This document shows, one piece after another, positions 23,652-31,387 of a stretch of 64,000 nt of DNA (its first letter is position 1; every line of letters starts with the position of its first letter). The position numbers and the translations under genes are program-made. The notes beneath the pieces were generated by a model that saw nothing but the letters and a program-made list of their open reading frames with translations, searched no databases and was not told the origin of the DNA. Source of the DNA: an uncultured Acidimicrobiaceae bacterium (GTDB taxonomy: Bacteria > Actinomycetota > Acidimicrobiia > Acidimicrobiales > RAAP-2); contig CAIQOJ010000054.1 of the NCBI GenBank assembly GCA_903873395.1, forward strand, positions 62,001 through 126,000, read 5' to 3'.

Positions 23652-24968
23652 ATGCAGCACATCTCTTCGCCAGACTCCTCTGGCCGCATGCCACGCCCAG
23701 CACCGCGCACGGGCCGCCTCAGGCCCTTCACGCTGCTTCTGTCCACCATCGCCGCAGCGGGACTATTGGCAAGTTGTTCGACCTCAAGTGCATCCTCATC
23801 GCCAACCACCAGCGGAACTCAATCTGGCGCATCCACGGTCGCCGACTTCTATACGCCCCCACAGCCCTTGCCCAAAGCAGCACCCGGCACACTGATTCGC
23901 TCAACCGTGGTGCACCAGGTGCCCGGCGTGCCCCAAGGGGCTGTTGTCTGGCGCATCCTCTTTCACTCGACCACCATCACGGGAGCAGATCAGGCCGAAT
24001 CCGGCTACGTCATCGCACCGTCGTCCGGCGACCACGTGCCGTCGGGCGGGCGCCCAGTGATCGCCTGGGCACACGGAACGAGCGGCTTTGCTGCTCCATG
24101 TGCTCCTTCGCTCTTCACGAGTTCCGGGGGAGGCACAGGGCCGTATCTCCTACCTGGGCTCGACCAGTACATGTCGGCCGGCTACGTCGTCGCTGCCGCT
24201 GACTACCAAGGCCTCGGTGTTTCCGCTGGTGTCCACCCCTACCTGGTGGGATCCAGTGAGGGCCGCGCCGTGCTCGATGCCACCCGGGCGACACGGCATC
24301 TCCTGGCGTCGACTACGGCCAACAAGATCCTGATCTACGGCCATTCCCAAGGCGGGCACGCCGCCCTTTTCGCCGGCGAAATGGCCCCGACCTACGCGCC
24401 TGACCTCAACGTGCTCGGTGTGGTGGCAGCGGCACCAGCCACCGGGCTGAGCACCCTGATCTCGATCATCGGCACGCCCGCCGGAACAGGATTCCTGCCC
24501 TTCTCGATCCCCACTGCCTGGTCGTGGACGCAGACCTACTCCGACCTCCCGGCCACCGAGGTGTTCACGCCCGCTGGCCGTGCCTTCGCCCAGGCCGAGG
24601 TCACCAACGGTTGTTCTGAGCAGGTCTCGACTGCCATCGCCGAGAAGAAGCTGACACCCCAGGGAATGTTCGTCGCCACGGCGGAAACCGATCCCGTAGT
24701 CATGGAACACGCCAAACGCAACGACCCGGGCAGCGTGCGAACCACCGTGCCCATGCTCATCGTCCAAGGCTCGGCTGACCAGACCGTTCCCCCACCCCTC
24801 ACCGACGCGTTCGTCCAGGGCATCGCCTGCCCCGCGGGAGACCAGGTGAACTACATCCGAGAACCCGGGGCGACGCACGGGAGTGTGGTGTTCGTCGCCG
24901 CTCCCGCCATCGCGTCGTGGATGAACATGCGCGTCGCTGGCGAGGCCGCCACCTCGACGTGCCCTTGA
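23652..24968 (+). CDS. Secretory lipase-type lipoprotein (LIP/prolyl-oligopeptidase-like)
   Basis: 438 residues; ATG 23688 is an equally good start because the signal peptide (RPFTLLLSTIAAAGLLASC) begins there. The lipobox LLASC predicts a lipid-anchored exported protein, followed by a Ser/Thr-rich linker. The alpha/beta-hydrolase domain has AWAHGTSGF, AADYQGLG and the elbow GHSQGGHAALF, a late Asp in VQGSADQTVP and His in GATHGS, in the style of fungal and actinobacterial secretory triacylglycerol lipases (LIP family). Divergent from the repeat protein. Confidence 0.85.
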   Translation: MQHISSPDSSGRMPRPAPRTGRLRPFTLLLSTIAAAGLLASCSTSSASSSPTTSGTQSGASTVADFYTPPQPLPKAAPGTLIRSTVVHQVPGVPQGAVVWRILFHSTTITGADQAESGYVIAPSSGDHVPSGGRPVIAWAHGTSGFAAPCAPSLFTSSGGGTGPYLLPGLDQYMSAGYVVAAADYQGLGVSAGVHPYLVGSSEGRAVLDATRATRHLLASTTANKILIYGHSQGGHAALFAGEMAPTYAPDLNVLGVVAAAPATGLSTLISIIGTPAGTGFLPFSIPTAWSWTQTYSDLPATEVFTPAGRAFAQAEVTNGCSEQVSTAIAEKKLTPQGMFVATAETDPVVMEHAKRNDPGSVRTTVPMLIVQGSADQTVPPPLTDAFVQGIACPAGDQVNYIREPGATHGSVVFVAAPAIASWMNMRVAGEAATSTCP

Positions 24969-24987
24969 ACCGCCGCGTTCGGGTAAT

Positions 24988-24997
24988 CCCCCCCCCC
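24988..24997. repeat. Homopolymer of ten C
   Basis: Run of ten cytosines 19 nt after the lipase stop, in the gap upstream of the LuxR regulator. It is intergenic, so no reading frame is switched. Confidence 0.9.
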
Positions 24998-25077
24998 ACG
25001 ATCTTCCATTGAGATCAGGTCTATGACACCAACATGGGCAAAATAGCCACATAAGGGGGAAAGCCCGATTCCACGAC

Positions 25078-25093
25078 ATAGGGACAGCCCTAT
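25078..25093. promoter_or_regulatory. Inverted repeat upstream of the LuxR-type regulator
   Basis: ATAGGG-ACAG-CCCTAT, 6-bp arms with a 4-bp spacer, about 150 nt before the regulator start. It could be an autoregulatory operator or a small hairpin; function is inferred from position only. Confidence 0.35.
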
Positions 25094-25243
25094 TTGTTGT
25101 CCGGAGGGTTCGTTTCCTGAGCGCAATCCTGATTCGCAATCTATAGTCGCAGCCTGAGGACCTCATCACACTGATTGAACTCGGTCGACTGCCCGCTTCC
25201 TGCAAGGCCGTTCGCCGAAACGAACTGTTCCCAAGGAGCCTGC

Positions 25244-25948
25244 ATGCCGACAACGGAAACGCCCGTGACCGTCGTGCACGTCAACGACAGTCTGCTGGTC
25301 GGCGAAGGCATGGCCAGCTTGTTGCGTGACGAATCTGGGATCAGCGTGGTGGGCCAAGTCGACTCCATCGAAGAGATGATCCACGCCGTCGACAAGACGC
25401 ATCCCGCCGTCGTTGTGCTTTCGGTGGCTGCGGCTTCCGACACTCTGTCCACCGTGTCCGCCGCTCGTCGCATGCGTGAAGGGCATCCCGAACTTGGCCT
25501 CGTCGTCATTGCCGACGCTGGGGAAGGATTGGCCGTCACCCTCCTGCGGGACGGAGCCTCTCGTATCGGCTTCTTGTTGCGTGACCACCTGCATGACATG
25601 TCCGCCGTGGTGAGCGCCATCCGTGAGGTTGCCGCCGGCCAGACGGTTCTTGACCCCATGGTTGTCAACGACTTGGTCCGCAGGCACGCCTCACCGGGAG
25701 TCGACGACTTGACACCCCGCGAGACGGAAGTCCTCGAGCAGATCTCACTCGGACGCTCGAACCGAGCCATCGCTGAAGAGCTCAGCCTTTCTATGAAATC
25801 GGTTGAGAAGCACATCACGGCCATCTTCCGAAAACTCGACCTGGTCGGTCAGCCTGCAATCGACCGCCGAGTGATGGCCGCACTCGTCTACCTGCGAGCC
25901 CAGGGCCGGGCAGTCATTGCCCCCGATTTTCCGGCTTCGCCTGCTTGA
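25244..25948 (+). CDS. NarL/LuxR-type transcription factor with a degenerate receiver
   Basis: 234 residues from ATG 25244, with AAGGAG 7 nt upstream. The N-terminal half has the receiver layout (VVHVNDSLLVGEGMASLL...), but the phospho-accepting aspartate position is S60 (AVVVLSVAAAS), the first acidic pair is N14-D15, and the conserved lysine is R113 (FLLRDH). The C-terminal LuxR HTH is complete: LTPRETEVLEQISLGRSNRAIAEELSLSMKSVEKHITAIFRKL. It therefore probably works without aspartate phosphorylation. No histidine kinase gene is adjacent. Confidence 0.9.
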   Translation: MPTTETPVTVVHVNDSLLVGEGMASLLRDESGISVVGQVDSIEEMIHAVDKTHPAVVVLSVAAASDTLSTVSAARRMREGHPELGLVVIADAGEGLAVTLLRDGASRIGFLLRDHLHDMSAVVSAIREVAAGQTVLDPMVVNDLVRRHASPGVDDLTPRETEVLEQISLGRSNRAIAEELSLSMKSVEKHITAIFRKLDLVGQPAIDRRVMAALVYLRAQGRAVIAPDFPASPA

Positions 25949-25960
25949 CCAGATCCTGTC

Positions 25961-26005
25961 TGGCTAGGCACTGTCTGGCTAGGCACTGTCTGGCTAGGCA
26001 CTGTC
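25961..26005. repeat. Tandem array, 15-bp unit TGGCTAGGCACTGTC, 3 perfect copies
   Basis: Starts 12 nt after the LuxR-regulator stop, with partial copies on both flanks (CTGTC before, TGG after). In the convergent gap before the Php-like gene. Confidence 0.95.
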
Positions 26006-26073
26006 TGGATCAATGCGGCCTCGGGAACCCGGCCTGAGTTCCTCTGGGCACGTCGCTCCGCCCGGGTGACGAG

Positions 26074-27054
26074 TCAGGCCCCTTCGAAGATCCGTCGAGG
26101 GTTGTCGACGAGCATGGTGGTGATCTGCTCTTCGGTCACCCCGTGGTCGATGAGGTAGGGAAGAACCTCTTGGGCAATGTGCAGGTAGTGCCATTGCGGC
26201 AAGAACGCCAGCACGTTGGGGTCAATCCAGTCGATGTAGCAGGCAGCATCGTGGGCCAGCACCATCCGTTCTGCGTAGCCCCGGCGACACATCTCCACGA
26301 CAACGTCGGCCCGCGCCTCGAAGGTGGTGGCCAGGTTGATGCCGAATCGGTCCATGCCCAACCAGAAACCTGCTTCGGCCAAGGCCGACAGATGGTCAGC
26401 ATCGGTGGAGTCTCCGCTGTGTCCCAGAACGATGGCTGAGGGAGCAACACCCTCTTCGGCCATCACACGTTGGACGACGAGACCCTGATGGGTTTCGGGG
26501 TGGGTGTGCACGGTGATCGGCGTGCCGGTCACCAGGTGCGTCTTAGCCACGGCCCGCATAATCCGCTCGACGCCAGGCGTCAGGCCAGGTTCGTCGATTG
26601 CACACTTGAGCATGCCCGCACGCACCCCGGTGCCAGCGATCCCCTCCATGATGTCGCCCACAAACAGGTCGACCATGGGATCGGGTACCTCGACGCCAAG
26701 GGCCGCTTCGAGAGCCGGGCCACGGTGGTGGAAGAAGAACGGCACGTCGCCATACGTGTAGCAGCCTGTCGCCACCACGATGTGGAGATCAGGCACCGCT
26801 TCGGCCACCCGCTGGATCCGAGGGATATAGCGACCGAGGCCGACCACGGTCGGATCAACGATGGTTCGCACACCCGACGATGCCAGGGTCGTCAGCTTGG
26901 CAACGGCGTCGGCGATCCGCTCGTCCTCATCACCCCATTCATCGGGGTAGTTCTGCTGCACGTCGGGGGTGAGCACGAAGACGTGCTCGTGCATATACGT
27001 CCGGCCCAACTCGGCCGTGTCCACCGGCCCACGAACGGTCTCCACAGTCGGCAT
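26074..27054 (-). CDS. php: Phosphotriesterase-like lactonase (Php/PLL family)
   Basis: 326 residues from ATG 27054; the track start at 27150 adds 32 residues of poor sequence. Amidohydrolase barrel with a full binuclear metal site: H22 and H24 (MHEHVF), carboxylated lysine K150 (GMLKCAID), H183 (TVHTHPE), H212 (LGHSGDS) and D269 (VLAHDAAC). The sequence is close to mycobacterial Php (Rv0230c-type), including RGPVDTAELG, VGLGRYIPRI and YTYGDVPFFFH. PLLs hydrolyse acyl-homoserine or other lactones and weakly phosphotriesters. Last gene of a co-oriented set reaching back to 31 kb. Confidence 0.9.
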   Translation of the reverse strand: MPTVETVRGPVDTAELGRTYMHEHVFVLTPDVQQNYPDEWGDEDERIADAVAKLTTLASSGVRTIVDPTVVGLGRYIPRIQRVAEAVPDLHIVVATGCYTYGDVPFFFHHRGPALEAALGVEVPDPMVDLFVGDIMEGIAGTGVRAGMLKCAIDEPGLTPGVERIMRAVAKTHLVTGTPITVHTHPETHQGLVVQRVMAEEGVAPSAIVLGHSGDSTDADHLSALAEAGFWLGMDRFGINLATTFEARADVVVEMCRRGYAERMVLAHDAACYIDWIDPNVLAFLPQWHYLHIAQEVLPYLIDHGVTEEQITTMLVDNPRRIFEGA

Positions 27055-27219
27055 TGCACTCCCCCACGTACTCAGACCGGCGATGCCCGATGGCTGCCGG
27101 CGACCAGGCCGATGGTAGTGGTAGCACTCCCGCCAAGCAGGCCCCAGCATGCGGGACCAGATTGCCTACTTCAGCCAATCAGGACCTGACGACCAGGACC
27201 TGGTGCTCAGGCGATGGCT

Positions 27220-27927
27220 TCAGGAGTTGAAGGAATCAGCCAAGGAAGGAATCAGCCAATCGATCTCGGGATCGATCACCACCACAACCTCATCGTCGAC
27301 CCCCTTACTTCCAGCAAGGTCCGAGGCGCTGATGCCATCAAGGCGATCGAACCGGACGTCAGTCCATGTGCGGCCGTCGCCAATGATGACCCCATCGACC
27401 ACAAAGTGGGCCACGGGCACCACGCCAGCGGGATCCTCATCCACCACATCGCCTTCACTCAGTCGACGCACTCGCATGACCAGCGGCCCGGATGCAGATG
27501 TGGACGGATCGCCGGCAGCATGAGGTAGGCAACCCATGACGATGGTTGCCTCCATGCCGGCCTGCTTGTGGACGTACTGCTTCTGGAAGTCCTCGCGGTT
27601 CTGCATGGCGAAAAAAGAGGCCCGGCTGGGGTAGCGCACGATGCCGATGCGGTCCCAGGCGACACCCTCGTTGTGCTGCTCGATCACGTCGCCGAATAGG
27701 GCAACCGGAGCGCCGAGGTCATTGAGCACTTCTGTTGGGGCGTACAGATCATCTGCTTCTTTGCCAGAAACAGTCGGACCGCCCGCTTCGCCATAGTCGG
27801 CGACTTCCTTGTACTTCATGAGATTGAGCATCCAGACAGCACCGTCATCAGTTGCGTCGAGATGCATCCACCGACCAGCTGTCTCAACGTTGATCGTGCC
27901 AAAGGGGTACTCGAGAGGGTTAGCCAT
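27220..27927 (-). CDS. DUF1330-like dimeric alpha/beta-barrel protein
   Basis: 235 residues. The central segment VWMLNLMKYKEVADYGEAGG ... WDRIGIVRYPSRASFFAMQNREDFQKQYVHKQAGM matches the pattern of DUF1330-type small ferredoxin-like domains. A C-terminal extension of about 90 residues (RVRRLSEGDVVDEDPAGVVPVAHFVVDGVIIGDG...) is unassigned. No catalytic motif. Encoded between the Php and SDR genes on the same strand, so probably part of the same catabolic unit. Confidence 0.65.
   Translation of the reverse strand: MANPLEYPFGTINVETAGRWMHLDATDDGAVWMLNLMKYKEVADYGEAGGPTVSGKEADDLYAPTEVLNDLGAPVALFGDVIEQHNEGVAWDRIGIVRYPSRASFFAMQNREDFQKQYVHKQAGMEATIVMGCLPHAAGDPSTSASGPLVMRVRRLSEGDVVDEDPAGVVPVAHFVVDGVIIGDGRTWTDVRFDRLDGISASDLAGSKGVDDEVVVVIDPEIDWLIPSLADSFNS
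27229..27260. repeat. Tandem array, 16-bp unit GAAGGAATCAGCCAA(G/T), 2 copies
   Basis: Lies within the last codons of the DUF1330-like gene (encoding the end PSLADSFNS region) and duplicates that stretch. Confidence 0.8.
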
Positions 27928-27989
27928 TTCTGCTCCAAATCACTTGTCGTGCCGGCCGTCCGGATCAACGCCTGGGATTTGGCGCCGCG

Positions 27990-28017
27990 TTCCACATCAC
28001 GGATTCCACATCACGAA
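27990..28017. repeat. Tandem array, 14-bp unit TTCCACATCACGGA, 2 copies
   Basis: Two copies differing at one base in the gap between the SDR stop and the DUF1330-like start. Confidence 0.8.
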
Positions 28018-28048
28018 CTCGGCCCGGATGAGATTGTGCGTTCGGCTC

Positions 28049-28864
28049 CTAGTTGCCGAACTTCGGGTTGCGCAGTTGATTCAAACGGGAGTTGCGATTG
28101 TGCACACGACCCAAGGTGCTTTGGTGGGTGAGGATCCAGAACTCGCCTGAACGCACGGCATAGGCCACGCGACCGGCTACGTCGGCAGGTGGCAACGGCG
28201 TCGTGCCCATGAGTTCGGCGATCTGGTCGATGGGAATCGAGGGCGGCTGGCGATATCCCAGTTCGCTCGGTGCATTACGTGTCGACTCGAAGATCTTGGT
28301 ATCCACCAGTTCCGGGCAGAGGCACGAGACGCCCACCGGCGTACCTTCAAGCTCCATGAACAGCGACTCCGACAGGCCTACGACGGCGTACTTCGTCGGG
28401 TGGTAGGGGCCAAGAGCAGGCGACGACGTCAGTCCGGCTTCAGACGCCGTGTTCACGACGTGACCTTCACCCTGTTCGAGCATGACAGGCACAAAGGCGC
28501 TCACGCCGTAGGCCACGCCCATCAGGTTCACGCCAACGACCCAGTCCCATTCGGCTGGCGTCGTCTTGTGGTTCGGTCGCCCGTTAGCCACTCCGGCGTT
28601 GTTGCAGAGCAGGTGGACGGCGCCATACGCCTCGAGCGCCCGGTCACGTAGGTCTGCCACCTGGTTCGAGTCGGCAACGTCGCACACTACGGCGTGCACC
28701 TTGCCTCCGGCCGCCTCGATGCGGCCTGCCTCGCGCTCAAGAGCCTCACGCTCGATGTCGGCCATGACTACCGACATCCCCTCGTCGAGGAACCGCTCGG
28801 TCAGGGCAAGACCGATGCCCGATGCCGCTCCGGTGACGACTGCTGTCCGTCCGTCAAGCTCCAT
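28049..28864 (-). CDS. Short-chain dehydrogenase/reductase
   Basis: 271 residues, classical SDR. Cofactor motif TGAASGIG at residues 11-18, with an acidic residue after strand 2 (MADIERE) pointing to NAD(H). NNAGVANG follows; the catalytic tetrad is N (VGVNLMG), S (VNTASEAG, though the exact Ser is shifted) and YHPTKYA. Substrate unknown. It shares direction with the LLM oxidoreductase and Php-like genes, suggesting stepwise oxidation of one compound class. Confidence 0.85.
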   Translation of the reverse strand: MELDGRTAVVTGAASGIGLALTERFLDEGMSVVMADIEREALEREAGRIEAAGGKVHAVVCDVADSNQVADLRDRALEAYGAVHLLCNNAGVANGRPNHKTTPAEWDWVVGVNLMGVAYGVSAFVPVMLEQGEGHVVNTASEAGLTSSPALGPYHPTKYAVVGLSESLFMELEGTPVGVSCLCPELVDTKIFESTRNAPSELGYRQPPSIPIDQIAELMGTTPLPPADVAGRVAYAVRSGEFWILTHQSTLGRVHNRNSRLNQLRNPKFGN

Positions 28865-28980
28865 TACTGGTCACTCCTTCTCTCGTAGTACTGCTGCACC
28901 ATGCGCTGACGCTGTGGTGCTCCACCTGAATCGTCCTAGTTCGACAAGGTCGTCGCCTCCACCCATCTCGGGCGGACGCT

Positions 28981-29847
28981 CTACAACTTGGCGATGACTT
29001 GTTCACCGAAGGCGGCGAGCGAGGTCTCGGGGTCGCTCCAGAACACAAAGGCCGGAATGACGATCCGATCGACTCCCATGTCGGCGAGCGCACGAGCTTC
29101 GTCGAGCTGATCGGGGCCGAACACCCCGTTGCCACCACTCGTGACCTCGACCGAACCCGGGTCCCGGCCCGCCTCGGTGGCGGTCGTCCGCATAAGTTCG
29201 ATCAGATCGGCCAACTTTCGGCCCCCCACCGCCGGGAAGAATCCATCTCCGATCCGTCCTGCCCGCCGAGCTGCAGCCTCCGAGTGCCCACCAATATGGA
29301 TGGGCACCGAGCCGCCGACCGGCCCTGGCTTAGAGAAGCAGTTGGTGAACGACGTAAAAGTGCCATCGAACGTGGCATCGCCGTCCGACCACAGTTCCCG
29401 GAGCACTTCGATCGACTCTTCGGTGCGAGCGGCTCGATCATCGAATGACACGCCGATGGCTTCGAATTCCTCTTTGAGCCATCCGATGCCCACGCCCAGA
29501 TCCACGCGACCGCCCGACAGATGGTCGAGGGTTGCGACCTCTTTGGCCAAGATGACCGGGTTCCGCTGAGGAAGGATCAGGATCCCCGTGGCCAAGCGGA
29601 TGGTCGAGGTGGCTGCGGCCAGATACGAGAGCCAGATCAGAGGATCAGGAACGGCCGAGTCATCGCCTCCTGGCATACGTCCTGACGGATCGTAGGGATA
29701 GGTCGACTCGTAGCCCGCCGGGACCACGGGGTGCTCGACGGTCCACAGCGAATCGAACCCAGCGGCCTCGGCCGCTCGAGCCATAACCGCTGCTGGCCCG
29801 GGGTCGGCAAAGGGGCCCGTGTTTGCAAAGACGATGCCGAACTTCAT
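28981..29847 (-). CDS. LLM-class F420-dependent oxidoreductase
   Basis: 288 residues in the luciferase-like TIM-barrel family. Typical segments: MKFGIVFANTGPF at the start, AAEAAGFDSLWTVEHPVVP, STIRLATGILILPQRNPVILAKEVATLDHLSGGRVDLGVGIGW and PIHIGGHSEAAARRAGRIGDGFFP. The GVGIGWLKEEFEAIGV stretch is characteristic of actinobacterial F420-dependent LLM enzymes; FMN use cannot be ruled out. Adjacent to the SDR. Confidence 0.88.
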   Translation of the reverse strand: MKFGIVFANTGPFADPGPAAVMARAAEAAGFDSLWTVEHPVVPAGYESTYPYDPSGRMPGGDDSAVPDPLIWLSYLAAATSTIRLATGILILPQRNPVILAKEVATLDHLSGGRVDLGVGIGWLKEEFEAIGVSFDDRAARTEESIEVLRELWSDGDATFDGTFTSFTNCFSKPGPVGGSVPIHIGGHSEAAARRAGRIGDGFFPAVGGRKLADLIELMRTTATEAGRDPGSVEVTSGGNGVFGPDQLDEARALADMGVDRIVIPAFVFWSDPETSLAAFGEQVIAKL

Positions 29848-29864
29848 GTGATGCGCTCCTGTGA

Positions 29865-29894
29865 CTGAGAGGTGAATAGCTAAGAGGTAAATAG
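29865..29894. repeat. Tandem array, 15-bp unit CTGAGAGGTGAATAG, 2 copies
   Basis: Two copies with two mismatches between the DUF2855 stop and the LLM start. Confidence 0.75.
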
Positions 29895-29914
29895 AGAGAG
29901 TGCGCCGACGTCGA

Positions 29915-31015
29915 TCAGGACTGCGCCGTGAACATGGTGCAGACGGTACCGACGGTGGGGTCGACCCGACCAGCCAGATACGTGCGGAATACCTCGATGA
30001 TGGCTTCCGGGCCGGCGTGGGGGTCGAGCACTAGCCAACTCGCCGCCCAACTGGAGTAGTCGGACCAAGCCACGGCCATCACCTCGGCCAAGCGCTCTGG
30101 GCCCCAGTCCTTCGAACGTTTGGCGATCTGGCTGGGTGCGAACAAGAACGCAGGGGCCGGACCCGGTCGGTCGCCCGAGGCACTGGTGGCCTGGTGATCC
30201 CAGTGGGTGTCCCCGACGATCATCGAATGAGCCAGTGTTCCCTCGAGTCGGCGGTGCACAGCACTCACGACGTCCTGGTTTCCTGAGACATCGACCAGTA
30301 CGGAGGGCACCTGGTCGAGTGTCGCTACATCGTCATAGACGACCAGATCGTCGTAGACGCCCAGCGAACGACAGAACTCGAGATTGCCAGGTGACGTCAC
30401 CCCCACGGTCCGTAAGCCTCGGGCGTGGATGAGTGATGCAGCCCCCAAGGCGGTCTTGGCCGAGGCGCTGGTGATGATGACCTGCTCGGCGCCAAAGTCG
30501 TCGTTGTCCTCCAGGAAATCGCTGATGACGAACGACGTGAAGAAGAGCGGATACAACAGCATCTGCACCTCTTCGCGATCTGGCCGGTACACCGGATCGC
30601 CGGCACAGCGCATGTACCCGTTGTAGGCACCGGCCATCTCGCTCCGGTGGGGTGCGACGTCGACAACCCGTGTCGCGTCAGCCTGACCTACATCGATCAC
30701 CAACTCGGTAGACATCGGCAAGAAGCCGAACAGGCGCTCCCCCACTGCGAGATCGGCTGAACGGGTCTCGACCACATCGGCGAAGCCCCAGGCCGGCACA
30801 CGGCCCCACTGAGTCTCACCGCCCTCACCGGCTTCAGCGGCCGGAAAGAAGTCCCAGTAGCGGAGCATGTCACCGATGACGGCATAGGAGACATTGTTCG
30901 AAGAGAACCCAAACCGATCGATGCGCAGCCGGGCTTGGCCGTCTTCGAGTGGTGCTGAGGGAAGGTCGACGATTCTCCAGTTGGTGAAGTCGCTACGGGA
31001 GACCTCGATGTCCAT
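29915..31015 (-). CDS. DUF2855 family protein (MDR/quinone-reductase-like)
   Basis: 366 residues from ATG 31015, with GAGGAG 9 nt upstream. The sequence matches the DUF2855 pattern: ARLRIDRFGFSSNNVSYAVIGDMLRYWDFFPA, WGRVPAWGFADVVETR, VGERLFGFLPMSTELVI, an LLYPLFFTSFVISDFL segment and ITSASAKTALGAASLI before the nucleotide-binding half. The fold resembles zinc-free medium-chain dehydrogenases, but the family has no assigned reaction. Lead gene of the minus-strand set 26.0-31.0 kb. Confidence 0.85.
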   Translation of the reverse strand: MDIEVSRSDFTNWRIVDLPSAPLEDGQARLRIDRFGFSSNNVSYAVIGDMLRYWDFFPAAEAGEGGETQWGRVPAWGFADVVETRSADLAVGERLFGFLPMSTELVIDVGQADATRVVDVAPHRSEMAGAYNGYMRCAGDPVYRPDREEVQMLLYPLFFTSFVISDFLEDNDDFGAEQVIITSASAKTALGAASLIHARGLRTVGVTSPGNLEFCRSLGVYDDLVVYDDVATLDQVPSVLVDVSGNQDVVSAVHRRLEGTLAHSMIVGDTHWDHQATSASGDRPGPAPAFLFAPSQIAKRSKDWGPERLAEVMAVAWSDYSSWAASWLVLDPHAGPEAIIEVFRTYLAGRVDPTVGTVCTMFTAQS

Positions 31016-31181
31016 ACTGATCCACTCCTCGTTCAGGATCCTGCACAACTCACTGTGATGTGCCACGCAACCAGCCACTTGCTCACCCCACCGACGCACC
31101 TTCGGAGGCGTGCAGCCCAATCAGCCTCGGATGCGGAGCACCCGCCGTCTCATCGACGGTGTCAACTGATCAACTTAGATG

Positions 31182-31198
31182 TGTCACTCTATGTGACA
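31182..31198. promoter_or_regulatory. Operator-like inverted repeat TGTCAC-N5-GTGACA
   Basis: 6-bp perfect arms separated by TCTAT, in the divergent region upstream of the glutathione genes. Such spacing suits a dimeric repressor (TetR- or GntR-like). Confidence 0.5.
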
Positions 31199-31230
31199 GA
31201 ACATTCCTGAGCAACAATGGGGTCAGTGCA

Positions 31231-31253
31231 GGTGTGCGTGAATCACGCACACC
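31231..31253. promoter_or_regulatory. 23-bp palindrome, 11-bp arms around a single A
   Basis: The left arm is GGTGTGCGTGA and the right arm its exact complement, with one central base. No T-tract follows, so an operator is likelier than a terminator. It lies 135 nt upstream of the glutamate-cysteine ligase start. Confidence 0.6.
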
Positions 31254-31387
31254 ACCTCTCTGTCCCTGGACCTGCGCAGCAGTAAGGCGCACCGTTGTCA
31301 CACGATGCTTTCGAATCACACAGTTGCGAACACACAGTAGTGAACACAAATTTCTGACTAGACCTCCTGGCTACTGACTACTCCTCC

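Larger units (their letters stand above)
31016..31387. other. Divergent regulatory region (DUF2855 set / glutathione module)
   Basis: 372 nt without a gene, between divergent transcription units. It is AT-richer than the surroundings and contains two inverted repeats annotated separately. Both flanking operons could be controlled from here. No regulator gene is adjacent. Confidence 0.7.
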
